A DNA stretch of 64,000 bases from Rhodocytophaga rosea (lineage in GTDB: Bacteria; Bacteroidota; Bacteroidia; Cytophagales; 172606-1). Each line of letters begins with the position of its first letter. The stretch's first letter is position 1. Positions 37,701 to 46,800 of this stretch are shown here, piece by piece. The notes beneath the pieces are model-generated. The model was not told the origin of the DNA and made no database searches. It saw nothing but the letters and a program-made list of their open reading frames with translations. The DNA lies in assembly GCF_010119975.1 (NCBI RefSeq), contig NZ_CP048222.1, forward strand, positions 6,176,501 through 6,240,500, in the 5' to 3' direction. The position numbers and the translations under genes were made by a program.

Positions 37701-37927
37701 GTCCGGTTTATTTCTGGTAAAAGCAGGGATGGAAAAAGTGCTGTGATGGGCAACATCCGGCATTCCCGCATTGTTCTGCCGGTAAGCCGTAAAAAAGACT
37801 CATCGCAGAATGTAATCTGATCTGCTGTATTTAAAATGGCGATGGCACTTTCTGCAGACGAAGATTCTTTATCTGGCAAATGTTGGGAGTGAATATCACC
37901 TGCCCCTTGCGCATTATGTATTGACAT
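34724..37927 (-). CDS. multi-PAS sensor histidine kinase with frameshifted ATPase domain
   Basis: A 1067-residue cytoplasmic kinase. Six PAS/PAC units (about residues 27-110, 125-245, 300-430, 460-580, 590-700, 705-835) precede a HisKA domain with phospho-His 857 in ISSHDLQEP and a HATPase with N-box [10 protein letters not shown] and G1-box DNGIGMD. After EYEGAGI the predicted chain turns into unrelated text (EPCYLQTYC...) to its stop. The expected end, starting [19 protein letters not shown] and finishing TFFFTLRK, lies in the next frame at 34729-34830. Removing one base (T at 34833 on the plus strand) restores GGC, that is a proper G2-box GIGLA. As it stands the G2-box and last strands are lost, so kinase activity is doubtful. 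The gene is divergent from ldh. No adjacent response regulator is seen. Confidence 0.88.
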   Translation of the reverse strand: MSIHNAQGAGDIHSQHLPDKESSSAESAIAILNTADQITFCDESFLRLTGRTMRECRMLPITALFPSLLLPEINRTSIVREKIMYRDTISLEITFSPLRDAEEQFAGTSVLLKKITVTDSTVLFPPFQTILETMPHLAWTSRPDGGVSYVNHKWAEYTGKQVHELLEWGWQSFFHPEDIDRVLQKWSRAMQTGEKYECEYRFKKEPEGMYRWLLGRALPVRNEAGQITLWVGTCTDIQDQKLAEEALEKRVQERTNELSTANEELTSMNEQLFQEIELRRKLDTVLEEQKAFTDKITDLVPCLITVYNIHTGQYIYVNKAIEPMMGYARENLLEQGVSLLISLLHPDEAENLMASNQEAIQQSNAKQANDPETVVDFEYRLRHHNGEWRWLHTSGTVFDRDASGKVLHVLNISIDITGQKITEEQLKKSETRLMLLNEELEKRVTERTQDLAISQERYEIASYVTHNAIWDWNLITGELTYSKGYSVIFGYEPNETLHTIEEWTRRIHPEDKDQIIDHIQRVINRGEQVWSDEYRHQRKDGSYAYVFDRGFVQQDTQGKPFRMVGAMADITERKLAEEAILTSEAKFRRIFESDMLGIFLWDVNGHISEANDKFLQMIGYTREDIASGKINWQQLTPAKYASLDQLTLQQLLATGTSAALEKEYIRKDGSLVPIIIGGVLLQDDVQQGVAYVLDITEQKKAQQNLTLSEERFRLVTRATNDAVRDWNLQTDVIWWNEGFKNMFGYQPDEIEVGPESWYSRIHPDDLEGVLQKIHQVIESKGEQWSDEYRFRRADGTYAYILDRTYILHNEQGKAIRMLGSMVDVTDMKEIQEALEQQAIELKQSNADLEQFAFISSHDLQEPLNTAASFAKLLEKKYKPVLDADGQEFIEFIVTSTDRMKMLIRSLLNYSKINTVAKTFELTPLSDLAGVAIYNLQARILQTHAQVIIDDLPAVPVVASQIVQLFQNLVSNAIKFKSTLPPEIHISATEQGEHILISVQDNGIGMDMKYAGKIFQVFQRLHSRDEYEGAGIEPCYLQTYCRTPSRYDLGRINTWQRIYLFLHPPEVT
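34729..34830 (-). pseudogene. out-of-frame C-terminus of the multi-PAS histidine kinase
   Basis: Thirty-three codons and a stop in the frame next to that of the main kinase gene. They read as a standard HATPase ending: [32 protein letters not shown]. There is no start codon; the stretch makes sense only as the continuation of the upstream reading frame after a one-base insertion. Confidence 0.85.
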
Positions 37928-38450
37928 ACTGTGATACCCGTATACTTGTGAAGTGAAACCAGCATTGCTTTACAAAGTATAGCTTTATATTAGATTCACC
38001 GGTGATAATTGAAAAAGCATTCATTGGCTTTTTGAAAGTTACCAGTTAAGGTATACTATTAGTTGCCATACGATAAATGCTATAATTGAATTAAAAAATT
38101 TATATAAAAATCTGCTGTTGCAACCCGTAAAACAGCTCTTAGCTGTTTTCAAAAGCATACTTCGGGTACCAACTACAATAAGTGATAGTTTCATCAAAAG
38201 CCTTGTTCCAAAGCAAAGATTTGAAAGTAATTTTTTTTACTTATCTGAAAAGGAAGCAAATCAGATTTGTTGGAAATATCCAATCAGGATTTAACGTAAA
38301 AAATATAGACAGGTTGCTGCAATAAGTTGATTTTATCAGGCAAGCTGCACAAAAAGATTCTGGTTAATTTTCTATCCTATACACCCTTTGCAGGCGGATT
38401 CCGTATGTAGCAGCGAACGATCCATTCTGGTAAAATATTAAACCACCTAT
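37928..38450. other. 523-base spacer between divergent genes
   Basis: This spacer separates the histidine kinase gene (minus) and ldh (plus), so it must hold both promoters. I see no open frame of note. A 9-base hairpin, AAAACAGCT-CTT-AGCTGTTTT at 38129-38149, lies near its middle. Without a T-run after the stem and between divergent genes it is more likely an operator than a terminator. Confidence 0.4.
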
Positions 38451-39392
38451 ATGAAAATTATTCCTATTTCCCCTCCCAGGGTATTTGTAATCGGAGCTGG
38501 TATGGTAGGGGCAACAGCAGCCTATACCCTGCTGATCCGGGAAATTGCCTGGGAAATTGTTCTCATCGATGTACACCAGGAACTGGCGGAAGGCCAGGTG
38601 ATGGATATGAACCATGCTTCGGCTTTTGGTTCGGGCGTTCGGGTACGTACTGGCAATTACAGCGAAATCCGGGAAAATGATATTATTGTTATTACCAGCG
38701 GCGCTTCCCAGCAAGCAGGCGAAGACAGGCATAAAGCGGCAGAAACCAACGCGAACATTATCAAAGAAGTGGTTGCCAAAATTATGAAGAAGGGAGTGCC
38801 AGTATTTATTTTGATGGTAACCAATCCGGTAGATGTGCTTACCTATGTTGCCTATAAGGAATCTGGTTTGCCGGCCGAACGGATATTTGGAACCGGCACT
38901 TCACTGGATACAGCCAGGCTCAGGTTTATGTTGTCGCAGCGGCTCAAGGTAAATGCCAGCAATACAGTGGCTTTTATTCTGGGTGAGCATGGCGATACTT
39001 CATTTCCGGCCTTAAGTGCTGCTACCATTGAAGGTATCCCGCTGAAAAAATATACCACTTATAAAGAAGAGTTCACCAAAGGCATCATGCAGGAAGTACG
39101 GGAGTCTGCCTATAAAATTGTAGCTGATAAAAAAGCGACGTATTATGGAATTGGTTCTACCGTTGCCGACCTGGTGGCTGCCATTATAGAGAACAAGCAT
39201 AAGTTATATGCGGTAAGTGGCCTGCTGAATGGGGAATATGGACATACTGGCGTTGCGATTGGAATTCCTGCCTTGCTTTCCGGTTCCGGGGTAAAAGTGC
39301 AGGAAAACTATCCGCTGAACAGCCAGGAAACCAGGCTGCTGCACAAATCAGTGGAGTTTCTGAAGGAAAGTATTAAAAAGCTAGGGTATTGA
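38451..39392 (+). CDS. ldh: L-lactate dehydrogenase
   Basis: A 313-residue NAD-dependent L-lactate dehydrogenase of the LDH/MDH family. The Rossmann motif VIGAGMVGATAAY is near the N-terminus with the NAD-selecting Asp in VLIDVHQ. The substrate loop reads SGASQQAGEDR, with Gln at the position that selects pyruvate over oxaloacetate. The substrate-binding Arg is in LDTARLR and the catalytic His is residue 180 in GEHGDTSFP. It interconverts pyruvate and L-lactate in the cytoplasm. It is monocistronic or leads the CrtA-like gene, which starts 51 bases later. Residue choice supports LDH rather than MDH. Confidence 0.92.
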   Translation: MKIIPISPPRVFVIGAGMVGATAAYTLLIREIAWEIVLIDVHQELAEGQVMDMNHASAFGSGVRVRTGNYSEIRENDIIVITSGASQQAGEDRHKAAETNANIIKEVVAKIMKKGVPVFILMVTNPVDVLTYVAYKESGLPAERIFGTGTSLDTARLRFMLSQRLKVNASNTVAFILGEHGDTSFPALSAATIEGIPLKKYTTYKEEFTKGIMQEVRESAYKIVADKKATYYGIGSTVADLVAAIIENKHKLYAVSGLLNGEYGHTGVAIGIPALLSGSGVKVQENYPLNSQETRLLHKSVEFLKESIKKLGY

Positions 39393-39443
39393 ATGGATTA
39401 TTGTCAACTGAGAATTATTTGAAATTATCCATTTCTTAACATT

Positions 39444-40184
39444 ATGATGGCAAATAAACCTATTGTAACTATTACATTTTTCCGGTTTTCCGGCCTTGCC
39501 AAACTTTGGGCTTTGCAGCAAATGCAGCTTGCTGCCTATTCCCTCAACCACTTACCTGGACTACAATTTTACAAACTTTTGGGAAGCGGCTATGGGAGTG
39601 GTTTTAGCATGCGCCCCGATTTTTCAACATTTGCCCTGCTTTGCAACTGGACAGACGATCAGGCGGCACACCAGGGTTTATATGGCTCACACATTCTGCA
39701 AAAATTTAAAAAGGAGTCTGATGAGCAGTGGACTATTTATATGCATACCCTGGCTTCTCATGGACGCTGGTCTGGTATGGCTCCGTTTGGACTTGCCAGC
39801 CAGCCTCAGGATTCGGGTGGAGTAATTGCTGTACTGACCAGAGCTTCTTTGCATTTCAAACACTTAATTGATTTCTGGAAACATGTTCCTTCCGTAAGCC
39901 AGGCTATACAAGATAATCCGCATCTGATTTTTACAAAAGGTATTGGTGAAGTGCCACTCATTCACCAGGCAACTTTCAGCTTATGGACTTCCCAGCAGGA
40001 CATGATGGCATTTGCCTATCAGAATCCTTTTCATACTGAAGTGATTCGCAAAACCAGGGAAATGGGCTGGTACAAAGAGGAGTTATTTGCCAGATTTAAG
40101 CCTTTTCATTCAGAAGGAACCTGGCAGGGACAAGATCCACTGGCAACCTATCTTTCTCCTCACTTAGACGAAAAAGCTTCCTGA
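39444..40184 (+). CDS. crtA: spheroidene monooxygenase (CrtA)-like protein
   Basis: A 246-residue protein of the CrtA family, haem-dependent monooxygenases that add keto or hydroxy groups to acyclic carotenoids. Matching text includes FFRFSGLAKLWALQQMQ, LPGLQFYKLLGSGYGSGF, PDFSTFALLCNW and HGRWSGMAPF, in the usual order and length. No signal peptide is present. Other carotenoid genes (crtB, crtI, crtY) are absent from the window, so it is a stand-alone copy here. Start codons at 39444 and 39447 are adjacent ATGs. A role in pigment tailoring is likely but the substrate is not known. Confidence 0.8.
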   Translation: MMANKPIVTITFFRFSGLAKLWALQQMQLAAYSLNHLPGLQFYKLLGSGYGSGFSMRPDFSTFALLCNWTDDQAAHQGLYGSHILQKFKKESDEQWTIYMHTLASHGRWSGMAPFGLASQPQDSGGVIAVLTRASLHFKHLIDFWKHVPSVSQAIQDNPHLIFTKGIGEVPLIHQATFSLWTSQQDMMAFAYQNPFHTEVIRKTREMGWYKEELFARFKPFHSEGTWQGQDPLATYLSPHLDEKAS

Positions 40185-40317
40185 TAATTACCGAAGTGTT
40201 TGTTATTGTCTTTATATTATCCTTTCGGCAAAAAAAAACGTAACAATAATTGTGTGATACAGGTTGTGCCTAATAGTTCATGAGCAAGTGTGTGAAAGAA
40301 CTATCAATAAAAAATGC

Positions 40318-40349
40318 GATCAACCATCAACGACCAACCACCAACAATG
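40318..40349. repeat. short CAACCA-type low-complexity tract
   Basis: A stretch of overlapping words CAACCATCAACGACCAACC (40320-40338) followed by ACCAACAATG lies just before the MscS-type gene. Related words occur before the DyP gene (AACAACCAAG at about 32099-32108). They look like eroded tandem repeats typical of spacers in this genome segment. Confidence 0.45.
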
Positions 40350-40358
40350 TAGAAGCAT

Positions 40359-41282
40359 ATGCAGGAAACTATCAGCAATGCGATCAATAAAGTATTTGAA
40401 AAGTTATCTTCCTGGGTAGAGCATTTTATTTTGATGCTGCCTAACCTGCTGGTAGCCATTCTGATTTTTGTAGTTTTCTATATTATAGGCCGTCTGGTAA
40501 GAAAGGCATTAACCAAACCCCTGCAGCGTTTTTCGCATAGCCAGGCACTGATTGGCCTGCTGCTGAATGTGATTTTTACGGCTTTCGTTGCTACCGGTAT
40601 TTTTATCGCTTTAAGCATTCTGCAATTAGATAAAGCTGTTACCTCTTTGCTGGCGGGTGCTGGTATCATTGGTCTGGCGCTGGGGTTTGCCTTTCAGGAT
40701 ATTGCTGCCAACTTTGTTTCTGGCGTACTTTTGGCTATCCGCCGTCCGATCCGGCCTGGAGATGTGATCGAATCAAATAGCTATTTTGGCTCAGTGATCA
40801 GCATTAATCTGCGGAGTACCATTATCCGCACGATGCAGGGGCAGCATGTGCATATTCCCAACAAGGATATTTTCAATAAGCCTATCGTAAATTTTTCTGA
40901 GGAGGGCAAACGCCGGATCGACCTTAAGTGCGGTGTTTCGTATGGCGATGACCTGGAAAAGGTAAAAAAGGTAACGATAGATGCCATCCGGAGTATTGAT
41001 TACCTGCTCAATAAAGAAGACATTACTTTTTTCTACAAGGAATTCGGCGATAGTTCCATCAATTTTGAAGTGCGCTACTGGATAAACTATAAAAAACAAC
41101 AAGAATATTTAGCCGCTGTGAGTGATGGGATTATAAGGATTAAAAAAGCCTTTGATGAAAATAATATTATGATTCCGTTTCCCATCCGTACCCTGGATTT
41201 TGGAATAAAAGGAGGTGAAAAATTGCAGCAGCAGCTGGAAAGCCTTTCACACCCTTCTCATGAAAACGGCAAAGATAAATAA
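40359..41282 (+). CDS. small-conductance mechanosensitive ion channel (MscS family)
   Basis: A 307-residue MscS-type channel. Three membrane segments lie within the first 135 residues. The pore-lining helix carries the Gly/Ala pattern GAGIIGLALGFAFQDIAANF, and the beta domain follows with the text RPIRPGDVIE and GSVISINLRSTIIRT. The C-terminal alpha-beta domain ends near residue 285. It opens under membrane tension to release small solutes on osmotic down-shock. It is slightly longer than E. coli MscS with a charged tail. The gene is closed by a strong terminator at 41353-41386. Confidence 0.92.
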   Translation: MQETISNAINKVFEKLSSWVEHFILMLPNLLVAILIFVVFYIIGRLVRKALTKPLQRFSHSQALIGLLLNVIFTAFVATGIFIALSILQLDKAVTSLLAGAGIIGLALGFAFQDIAANFVSGVLLAIRRPIRPGDVIESNSYFGSVISINLRSTIIRTMQGQHVHIPNKDIFNKPIVNFSEEGKRRIDLKCGVSYGDDLEKVKKVTIDAIRSIDYLLNKEDITFFYKEFGDSSINFEVRYWINYKKQQEYLAAVSDGIIRIKKAFDENNIMIPFPIRTLDFGIKGGEKLQQQLESLSHPSHENGKDK

Positions 41283-41352
41283 GAATATAAGTTTCTTGTA
41301 GGGTCAATTCATCTACTTTAAAAGCTATAATGGGCTGGCTAAAATTTCTTCA

Positions 41353-41386
41353 GCAAAAATCCCGGTTAATATGCCGGGATTTTTGC
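41353..41386 (+). terminator. Rho-independent terminator after the MscS-type gene
   Basis: A perfect 13-base inverted repeat, GCAAAAATCCCGG (41353-41365) and CCGGGATTTTTGC (41374-41386), with an 8-base loop. The A-run and T-run inside the stem make it potentially active in both directions. Confidence 0.85.
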
Positions 41387-41450
41387 TTATTCGTATACTG
41401 ATAAATTTCAGCAGCAATTGCTGTTTATGCTTACAAACCTGATTGTCAAC

Positions 41451-42080
41451 ATGGAAAATCTTACTACTGTTATTACCCACGAGCATATAGAGGCTGCCTA
41501 CAGTTACGAAGAATACCGCACGATGCTGGATGAATTACTCGCCAGCAACCAGACCACTGGCCCCAAACAAACCCCCGAACTGGTACAGATCACTAAGTTA
41601 AATATTCAGCGCATGCACCGCCTCGATAAAACAGCAGTGTTACATGCAAGCCTGGTAGAGAAGCTTAAACTGGTGCAAGACAACTGGATATGGCTGGTGA
41701 TATTGGAGGCCTGGTGTGGAGATGCCGCCCAGTTTATTCCCTACTTTGTAAAAATGGCCCATGTGAATGAAAATATTTCCCTGAAATTTATGCTCCGGGA
41801 CGAAAATCCGGAGGTAATGGACCGCTACCTGACCAATGGTACCCGTTCTATTCCTAAACTGATCTGTTTACAGTCGGATACCCTGGCAGAAATTGGCACC
41901 TGGGGACCTCGTCCGGCTACAGCCCAGCAAATGGTAATGGAGCATAAGAAAAATCCTCAAATGGCTAACCGGGAGTTCACAGAAATGCTTCATACCTGGT
42001 ATACCAAGGATAAAGCACAGCAACTCCAGCAGGAGTTTGAAGAATTGCTGGTAAAATGGAACCACAAAGCCTATGTTTAA
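41451..42080 (+). CDS. thioredoxin-fold family protein
   Basis: About 209 residues from the preferred start MENLTTVITHEH at 41451 (the frame is open to 41418). The fold is thioredoxin-like, with the active-site region WLVILEAWCGDAAQ carrying a single Cys in a CGDA motif instead of CxxC, and the cis-Pro loop in RSIPKLICL. The second Cys is replaced, so a classic dithiol reaction is not expected. A monothiol or structural role is more likely, as in other Bacteroidota members of this group. There is no signal peptide. It is followed after 20 bases by the NAD(P)-binding protein gene, probably in one operon. Confidence 0.82.
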   Translation: MENLTTVITHEHIEAAYSYEEYRTMLDELLASNQTTGPKQTPELVQITKLNIQRMHRLDKTAVLHASLVEKLKLVQDNWIWLVILEAWCGDAAQFIPYFVKMAHVNENISLKFMLRDENPEVMDRYLTNGTRSIPKLICLQSDTLAEIGTWGPRPATAQQMVMEHKKNPQMANREFTEMLHTWYTKDKAQQLQQEFEELLVKWNHKAYV

Positions 42081-42100
42081 CCAAAAATATTCCCTGTGAT

Positions 42101-42766
42101 ATGGCAGATAAAAAAACGGCCCTGGTATTGGGGGCAACAGGCCTGATCGGCAGCCATTTACTATCCCTTTTATTGGAAGACAAGCGGTATTCTCTGGTTC
42201 GGGTATTGGTCAGAAAACCGCTGCCCATTCAGCATGCCAACCTCCAACAGATCACAGCCAATTTTGATACGCTTTCTGCCTACAAGAATAGTTTTGCGGT
42301 AGATGACGTGTTTTGCTGCCTTGGAACTACCATTAAAAAAGCTGGTTCGCAGGAGGCATTTTACAAAGTAGATGCTACTTATCCCTATGAAGCCGCCAGG
42401 CTGGCTAAAGAAAAAGAAGCCAGACAATACCTGATTGTTACGGCAATGGGCGCAGATAAAAATTCCCGCATTTTCTATAACCGGGTGAAAGGGGAGGTAG
42501 AAGAAAAAATCGCTGGTCTGAATTTCCCTGCATTCCATATGCTACATCCTTCCTTGTTAATGGGCGAACGCAATGAAAAACGCACTGGTGAACAGATTGG
42601 ACAAGCAGTAATGGGTACTTTAGGATTTCTGATGGTGGGACCCTTGAAGAAGTACAAAGCCATTGAAGGAAGTACTGTAGCCAAAGCCATGCTCAACATA
42701 GCCAATCAAAACCTATCCGGCATGCACATCTATGAGTCAGATCAGTTGCAGGAACTGGGGAAATAG
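42101..42766 (+). CDS. NAD(P)-binding oxidoreductase, HTATIP2/YbjT-like
   Basis: A 221-residue atypical short-chain dehydrogenase from Met 42101 (MADKKTALVLGATGLIGSHLL). The nucleotide motif GATGLIG is near the N-terminus and the Tyr-Lys pair is in FYNRVKGEVE. The text DDVFCCLGTTIKKAGSQEAF is typical of the HTATIP2-like group. An upstream Met at 42056 would overlap the thioredoxin-like gene and gives no extra domain. It lies 20 bases after that gene in the same direction. The substrate is unknown. Confidence 0.83.
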   Translation: MADKKTALVLGATGLIGSHLLSLLLEDKRYSLVRVLVRKPLPIQHANLQQITANFDTLSAYKNSFAVDDVFCCLGTTIKKAGSQEAFYKVDATYPYEAARLAKEKEARQYLIVTAMGADKNSRIFYNRVKGEVEEKIAGLNFPAFHMLHPSLLMGERNEKRTGEQIGQAVMGTLGFLMVGPLKKYKAIEGSTVAKAMLNIANQNLSGMHIYESDQLQELGK

Positions 42767-42831
42767 TCAATGGTAATATTTACTATTCCTATGACAGGAT
42801 TTTACTCAAACCTTTATACACCAATAACTAA

Positions 42832-43764
42832 TTATTCCAGTACAGCGCTCATGGGAAATTTTTTGGCATAGCGGCCATTGAGTAGGGGATATTGTTTCCG
42901 GCTCGTTTCTTCGGATACTTTTGTACGCACATACTCATAAATTTCCCGGATGTCGACCAGTTTATTCTTATTTTCATCGGCAGCGCCTTTCAGCCCCTCC
43001 ACCAAATAATACGTAAATACGCCATGGCCGCCACCCCATTGCGGCGCTTCTACCGAAGTTTCTCCGGCTGAAGATGCACTTAATACAATAAAACTAGCCT
43101 GGGCAGAAGCGACATTGGCCAGGAGCCGGTTCACCATGGTGGCCTCAGCAATTTCCCGTTCACCCCGCATGGTGCTGCCTGCAAATGCCGTTTCTGTACC
43201 TACCACCGTACCAGAGTGACAGGCATCGGCGATCCATACTTTTTTCTGTGCCCTCGAACTGCTGATCGCTTCATCGAATTCAGATTGAGATACGGCAGAG
43301 CCTTCCAGATTTTCCCGGTCGGTGTCTGTGCCTAAAAAGAAAAGTTTATTTCCCCGTTTGGTAGGCAACCCATGACAAGCAATATAGACGATCGCCAGAT
43401 CTTCCTCGAATGCATCGCTAAACTGATTATTTAAGGCTTTGATAATGTTTGCCCTGGTTGCATTTTTATTGAGCAATAAGGTAATATTTTTCTCCGGTAC
43501 CGAACCTCCTTGCGGGCTTCTTAAAAAGTTATAATACAGCTGGGCATCGGCATCGGCATATTTCAGGTCTTTGATATTAGGGTCCTGATAATCCGATACG
43601 CCAATAATAACTGCATATACTTTGGAAGTCTTAAACTCTGCATCCTCACTTTTTACTTTGATGCTTACCGGGTTGCTGCGGCTGCTTGCCTCTTGTGCGG
43701 AAGCGATATAACTGGTTCCAGCAAATAAAAGCATGGACAAAGTTATTTGGATAATACGTTTCAT
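42832..43764 (-). CDS. secreted caspase-family protease (C14-like)
   Basis: A 310-residue protein with a signal peptide (MKRIIQITLSMLLFAGTSYIASAQ). It carries a caspase-like p20 domain with catalytic His 131 in YIACHGLP and Cys 182 in IADACHSG, both in canonical context. AVIIGVSDYQ and LKYADADAQLYYNFL are typical of bacterial orthocaspases. No extra domain follows. It is the last gene of a four-gene minus-strand group. The T9SS cargo gene starts upstream at 47079 and ends 57 bases before this start. Its place beside exported repeat and beta-helix proteins suggests processing of envelope or secreted substrates. Bacterial caspase relatives usually cut after Arg or Lys (established), but specificity here is not visible. 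Confidence 0.9.
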   Translation of the reverse strand: MKRIIQITLSMLLFAGTSYIASAQEASSRSNPVSIKVKSEDAEFKTSKVYAVIIGVSDYQDPNIKDLKYADADAQLYYNFLRSPQGGSVPEKNITLLLNKNATRANIIKALNNQFSDAFEEDLAIVYIACHGLPTKRGNKLFFLGTDTDRENLEGSAVSQSEFDEAISSSRAQKKVWIADACHSGTVVGTETAFAGSTMRGEREIAEATMVNRLLANVASAQASFIVLSASSAGETSVEAPQWGGGHGVFTYYLVEGLKGAADENKNKLVDIREIYEYVRTKVSEETSRKQYPLLNGRYAKKFPMSAVLE

Positions 43765-43821
43765 AAAACTGTTTTTAAATATACTATCTGCAAAATTTTC
43801 TCACGTTTGCAGAATTAAAGT

Positions 43822-46800
43822 CTATCGTAAAATCATTTTCAGGGTATAGTTCTGGCTGGAAGCAGAATCTCGAATAGTAGCCCTGCCCATGTACATTCCT
43901 GCCGGCAACCGTTGTCCCTGACCGTTTTTGCCATCCCATACAAGCTGATAAAAACCAGCCTGATACTTTCCTTCTGCCAGTGTAGCCACTTGTTTTCCGT
44001 TGGCATCAAATACTTGTACCTGCACCTGATAGGGCAGCTGCGATTTCGGCAAAGCAAATGCAATGGTAGTAGATTCGCTGAAAGGATTAGGCATGTTGGC
44101 AAGCAACTGAATACGGCTGGCATTCAGGTTTTCTGCCATAAATCTGGCATCACCATAATACACCCTGAACTTATGTTCTTTGGAAAGATCAAATGTATAC
44201 TGCTGTTGTGATTGCATATCAATAATTCTTTCAGCTGTAGGATCATACAAAAACAACTGCTTACCAATAGCTCTGGCGAAATAATTTTCCCATTTCAGAC
44301 TTGCTTGCTGGGCATCCAGGTTGCTTTCCACAGTAAACTCCCATACCTTATTTTCTTCTACCGGCACCATATCTTTGGTAAACCGGCCATAAAAATGTTC
44401 CGGATGGGCAAAATTTACCTGCAGGTAATGCAGTATTTTTGGCAAACCGATTTCATCCAGATAATCCCGGTCCGGTTGAGCATCGGGGTGCATGCCCAGG
44501 CCACCTAAGCCATAACTCAGTTCTTTAGTGTGCAGGGTAAAATTAGACTCAAACTCAGAATCCGGATGGTATCTGGGCAGGCTTTCTTCCGCAGCAATTC
44601 TGGCTGAATTGTATTCCAGGTTGCGTTTTACCGGGAATTTTAGGGTTACCGCCTCATCGCAGAAAACAAATCCACCTGAAAAAGCATTAAGCTTATCGCT
44701 GCCTGCATCTGGATAGGTGCCATCCTGAAGCACCCTAAGTTTCCCGACCAGGCCGTTTTCAGGAATGCCGCTCTTTTCCCGGATCTCTTTCCAGGATAAA
44801 TTCAGATTATAAGGATTTCCAATCAGATTCCAGCCTTTGAGAAGGTTCAGGGTAAACGGATTATTCTCATTCTGGCGCAGGGTAGAACCTTCACCTGTAG
44901 TAATACTTATCTGGTCTTTCACTATCAGCAGGTATGCTTTCCCAGGTTCTATGGTAGTAAATCCATTGGTGTATTCCACCAAACGGCTATTTTCAAAGGC
45001 GAATAGCCGCCATTTTTCCTTGTCGTAACTGCCCAGTTCATTGAATATGGCGCTCACTTCTTTGAGTGAAGTATTTAAAGGGATAGAAATGATCTGATAA
45101 TCTTTCTTTTCTGAGCCGAAAATAAGACCTGGAATGGGAAGCCCAGGATCATTATAAGAAGTATTCACTAATTGCACATCAGTAACCACTTTCTGTCCGG
45201 CGGTGGTAGTTAGTTCAAAATAGTATTCCAGACCAATTTCATCTTTTAGCGTAGCAGGCAGCGGCAAATTCAGCGTAAACTTGGCAAGGTCTTGAGTGTT
45301 CTGGAGCATAGGATATTCCCGCCATTCATTACGGGTAATATCTTTAGAAAGAATCTTTACCTGACTGATGGCTGCCACCGGATAATTCACCTTCACGGCT
45401 GTTTCTGCCGCACTTGCGTCTGATTCTATTTCAGTAAAGCCTTTTTCAATCGTAATGGGAGGAAGGGTAGTAAAATTCCAGGTAGTAGCCGTTGTACCCA
45501 CATAATTATTTCCGGCGAGATCTGTAAAGGTGCCTTCCGGAATTTCTACACTGATACGGGCACTAAACTCAAAATCAGTAGCTGGATTAATGGTAACTTT
45601 GGTATCGGTTTCCGAAATAGTGATCAGGTCGCTGCTAAGCGGAATCGTAGCATAAACATCATTATTCTGCCTGATAATTATACTTCCGGTTCCTTTCTGG
45701 ATGGCTTCACTGAATGTTAAAGTCAGATCGGAATAAATGTTGATATTAGTAGCATCATCAACGGGAGATAAAGTAGCAGTGGGTGGAATACTTTCCAGAG
45801 GTGTATAAAAGGTTTCGTTCAGGCTGTATACAGTATCCTGAGCAGTAATTACCCGTATCCGGTAATTATAAGTAGTATTGGCCGTAAGTCCGGTTAAAGC
45901 GACACTTACGGGCGTATCAGCGGTGCCTGTTACGGAAGAAGGAGTGGCCGGAGCCAGTGTAACATACGACAGGTCTGTGCTGTACTGGAAGGCAACCGCA
46001 GCGCTTGCACCATTGGCATTTACGGTTCCCTGTAAGGTAATAGATTCTGATGTAACGTTGGTAGGGGCAAGGGTAAGCACTTTAATGGCATTGGGGTCAA
46101 TGGTAAACTCCTGTACAGAAACATCACTCCAGATTCCTTTGCTATCTTTTACCCGGATGGTTAACTGGTGTTTTCCTAATGCCAGGTTTGTAATATCTAT
46201 TTCGGAATCCATTTCCAGGCTGGCGCCTGGCGTAATAGTTAAGGGTTTGCCTGCTCCCGGTGCAGGATTGGCATTATCGAAGAAATATTCGGCTGCTGTG
46301 ATCTGCGCCAGACTTGTAAGTGCCTGATTAATCACCAGAGATCGGCTTTCCTGTAAGCTCCAGGTTCCCCGGCTGTCTTTCACCCGGATATACAAAGTAT
46401 GAAAACCAGCATTCAGTCCTTCCTTCGATAAATCTATTTCTACTTCTGCCTGTCCATTTTCTCCAATAGCTATACTTTTACCTTTCCCAAATCCGGGATC
46501 AGTATCGAAAAAATATTCCCCTTGTGTAGGTACAGTATTAACGGTAACGGGCGTTGGCTGAACCAGGAAAGTACGTCCTTCTATCAGGCTCCACTTTCCA
46601 TTTGAGTCTCTGGTGCGCACAAACAAAGTATGTACACCAGCTGCTAAACCGGTCAGGTTAATTTCAGGTTCAAGATCAATGGTGCTGCCAGCAGTAACTG
46701 ACAAACTGGTGCCATTTCCATTCCCAGGATCAGTATCGAAAAAGTATTCAGCAGCAGTAATGGTAGGAGTACTGATAACAGGAGCGTCCTGAATCAGGAA

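Noticed and set aside
38129-38149. Hairpin AAAACAGCT-CTT-AGCTGTTTT considered as a terminator
   Set aside because: It sits between divergent genes with no T-run after the stem, so no transcript would end there. It may be an operator.
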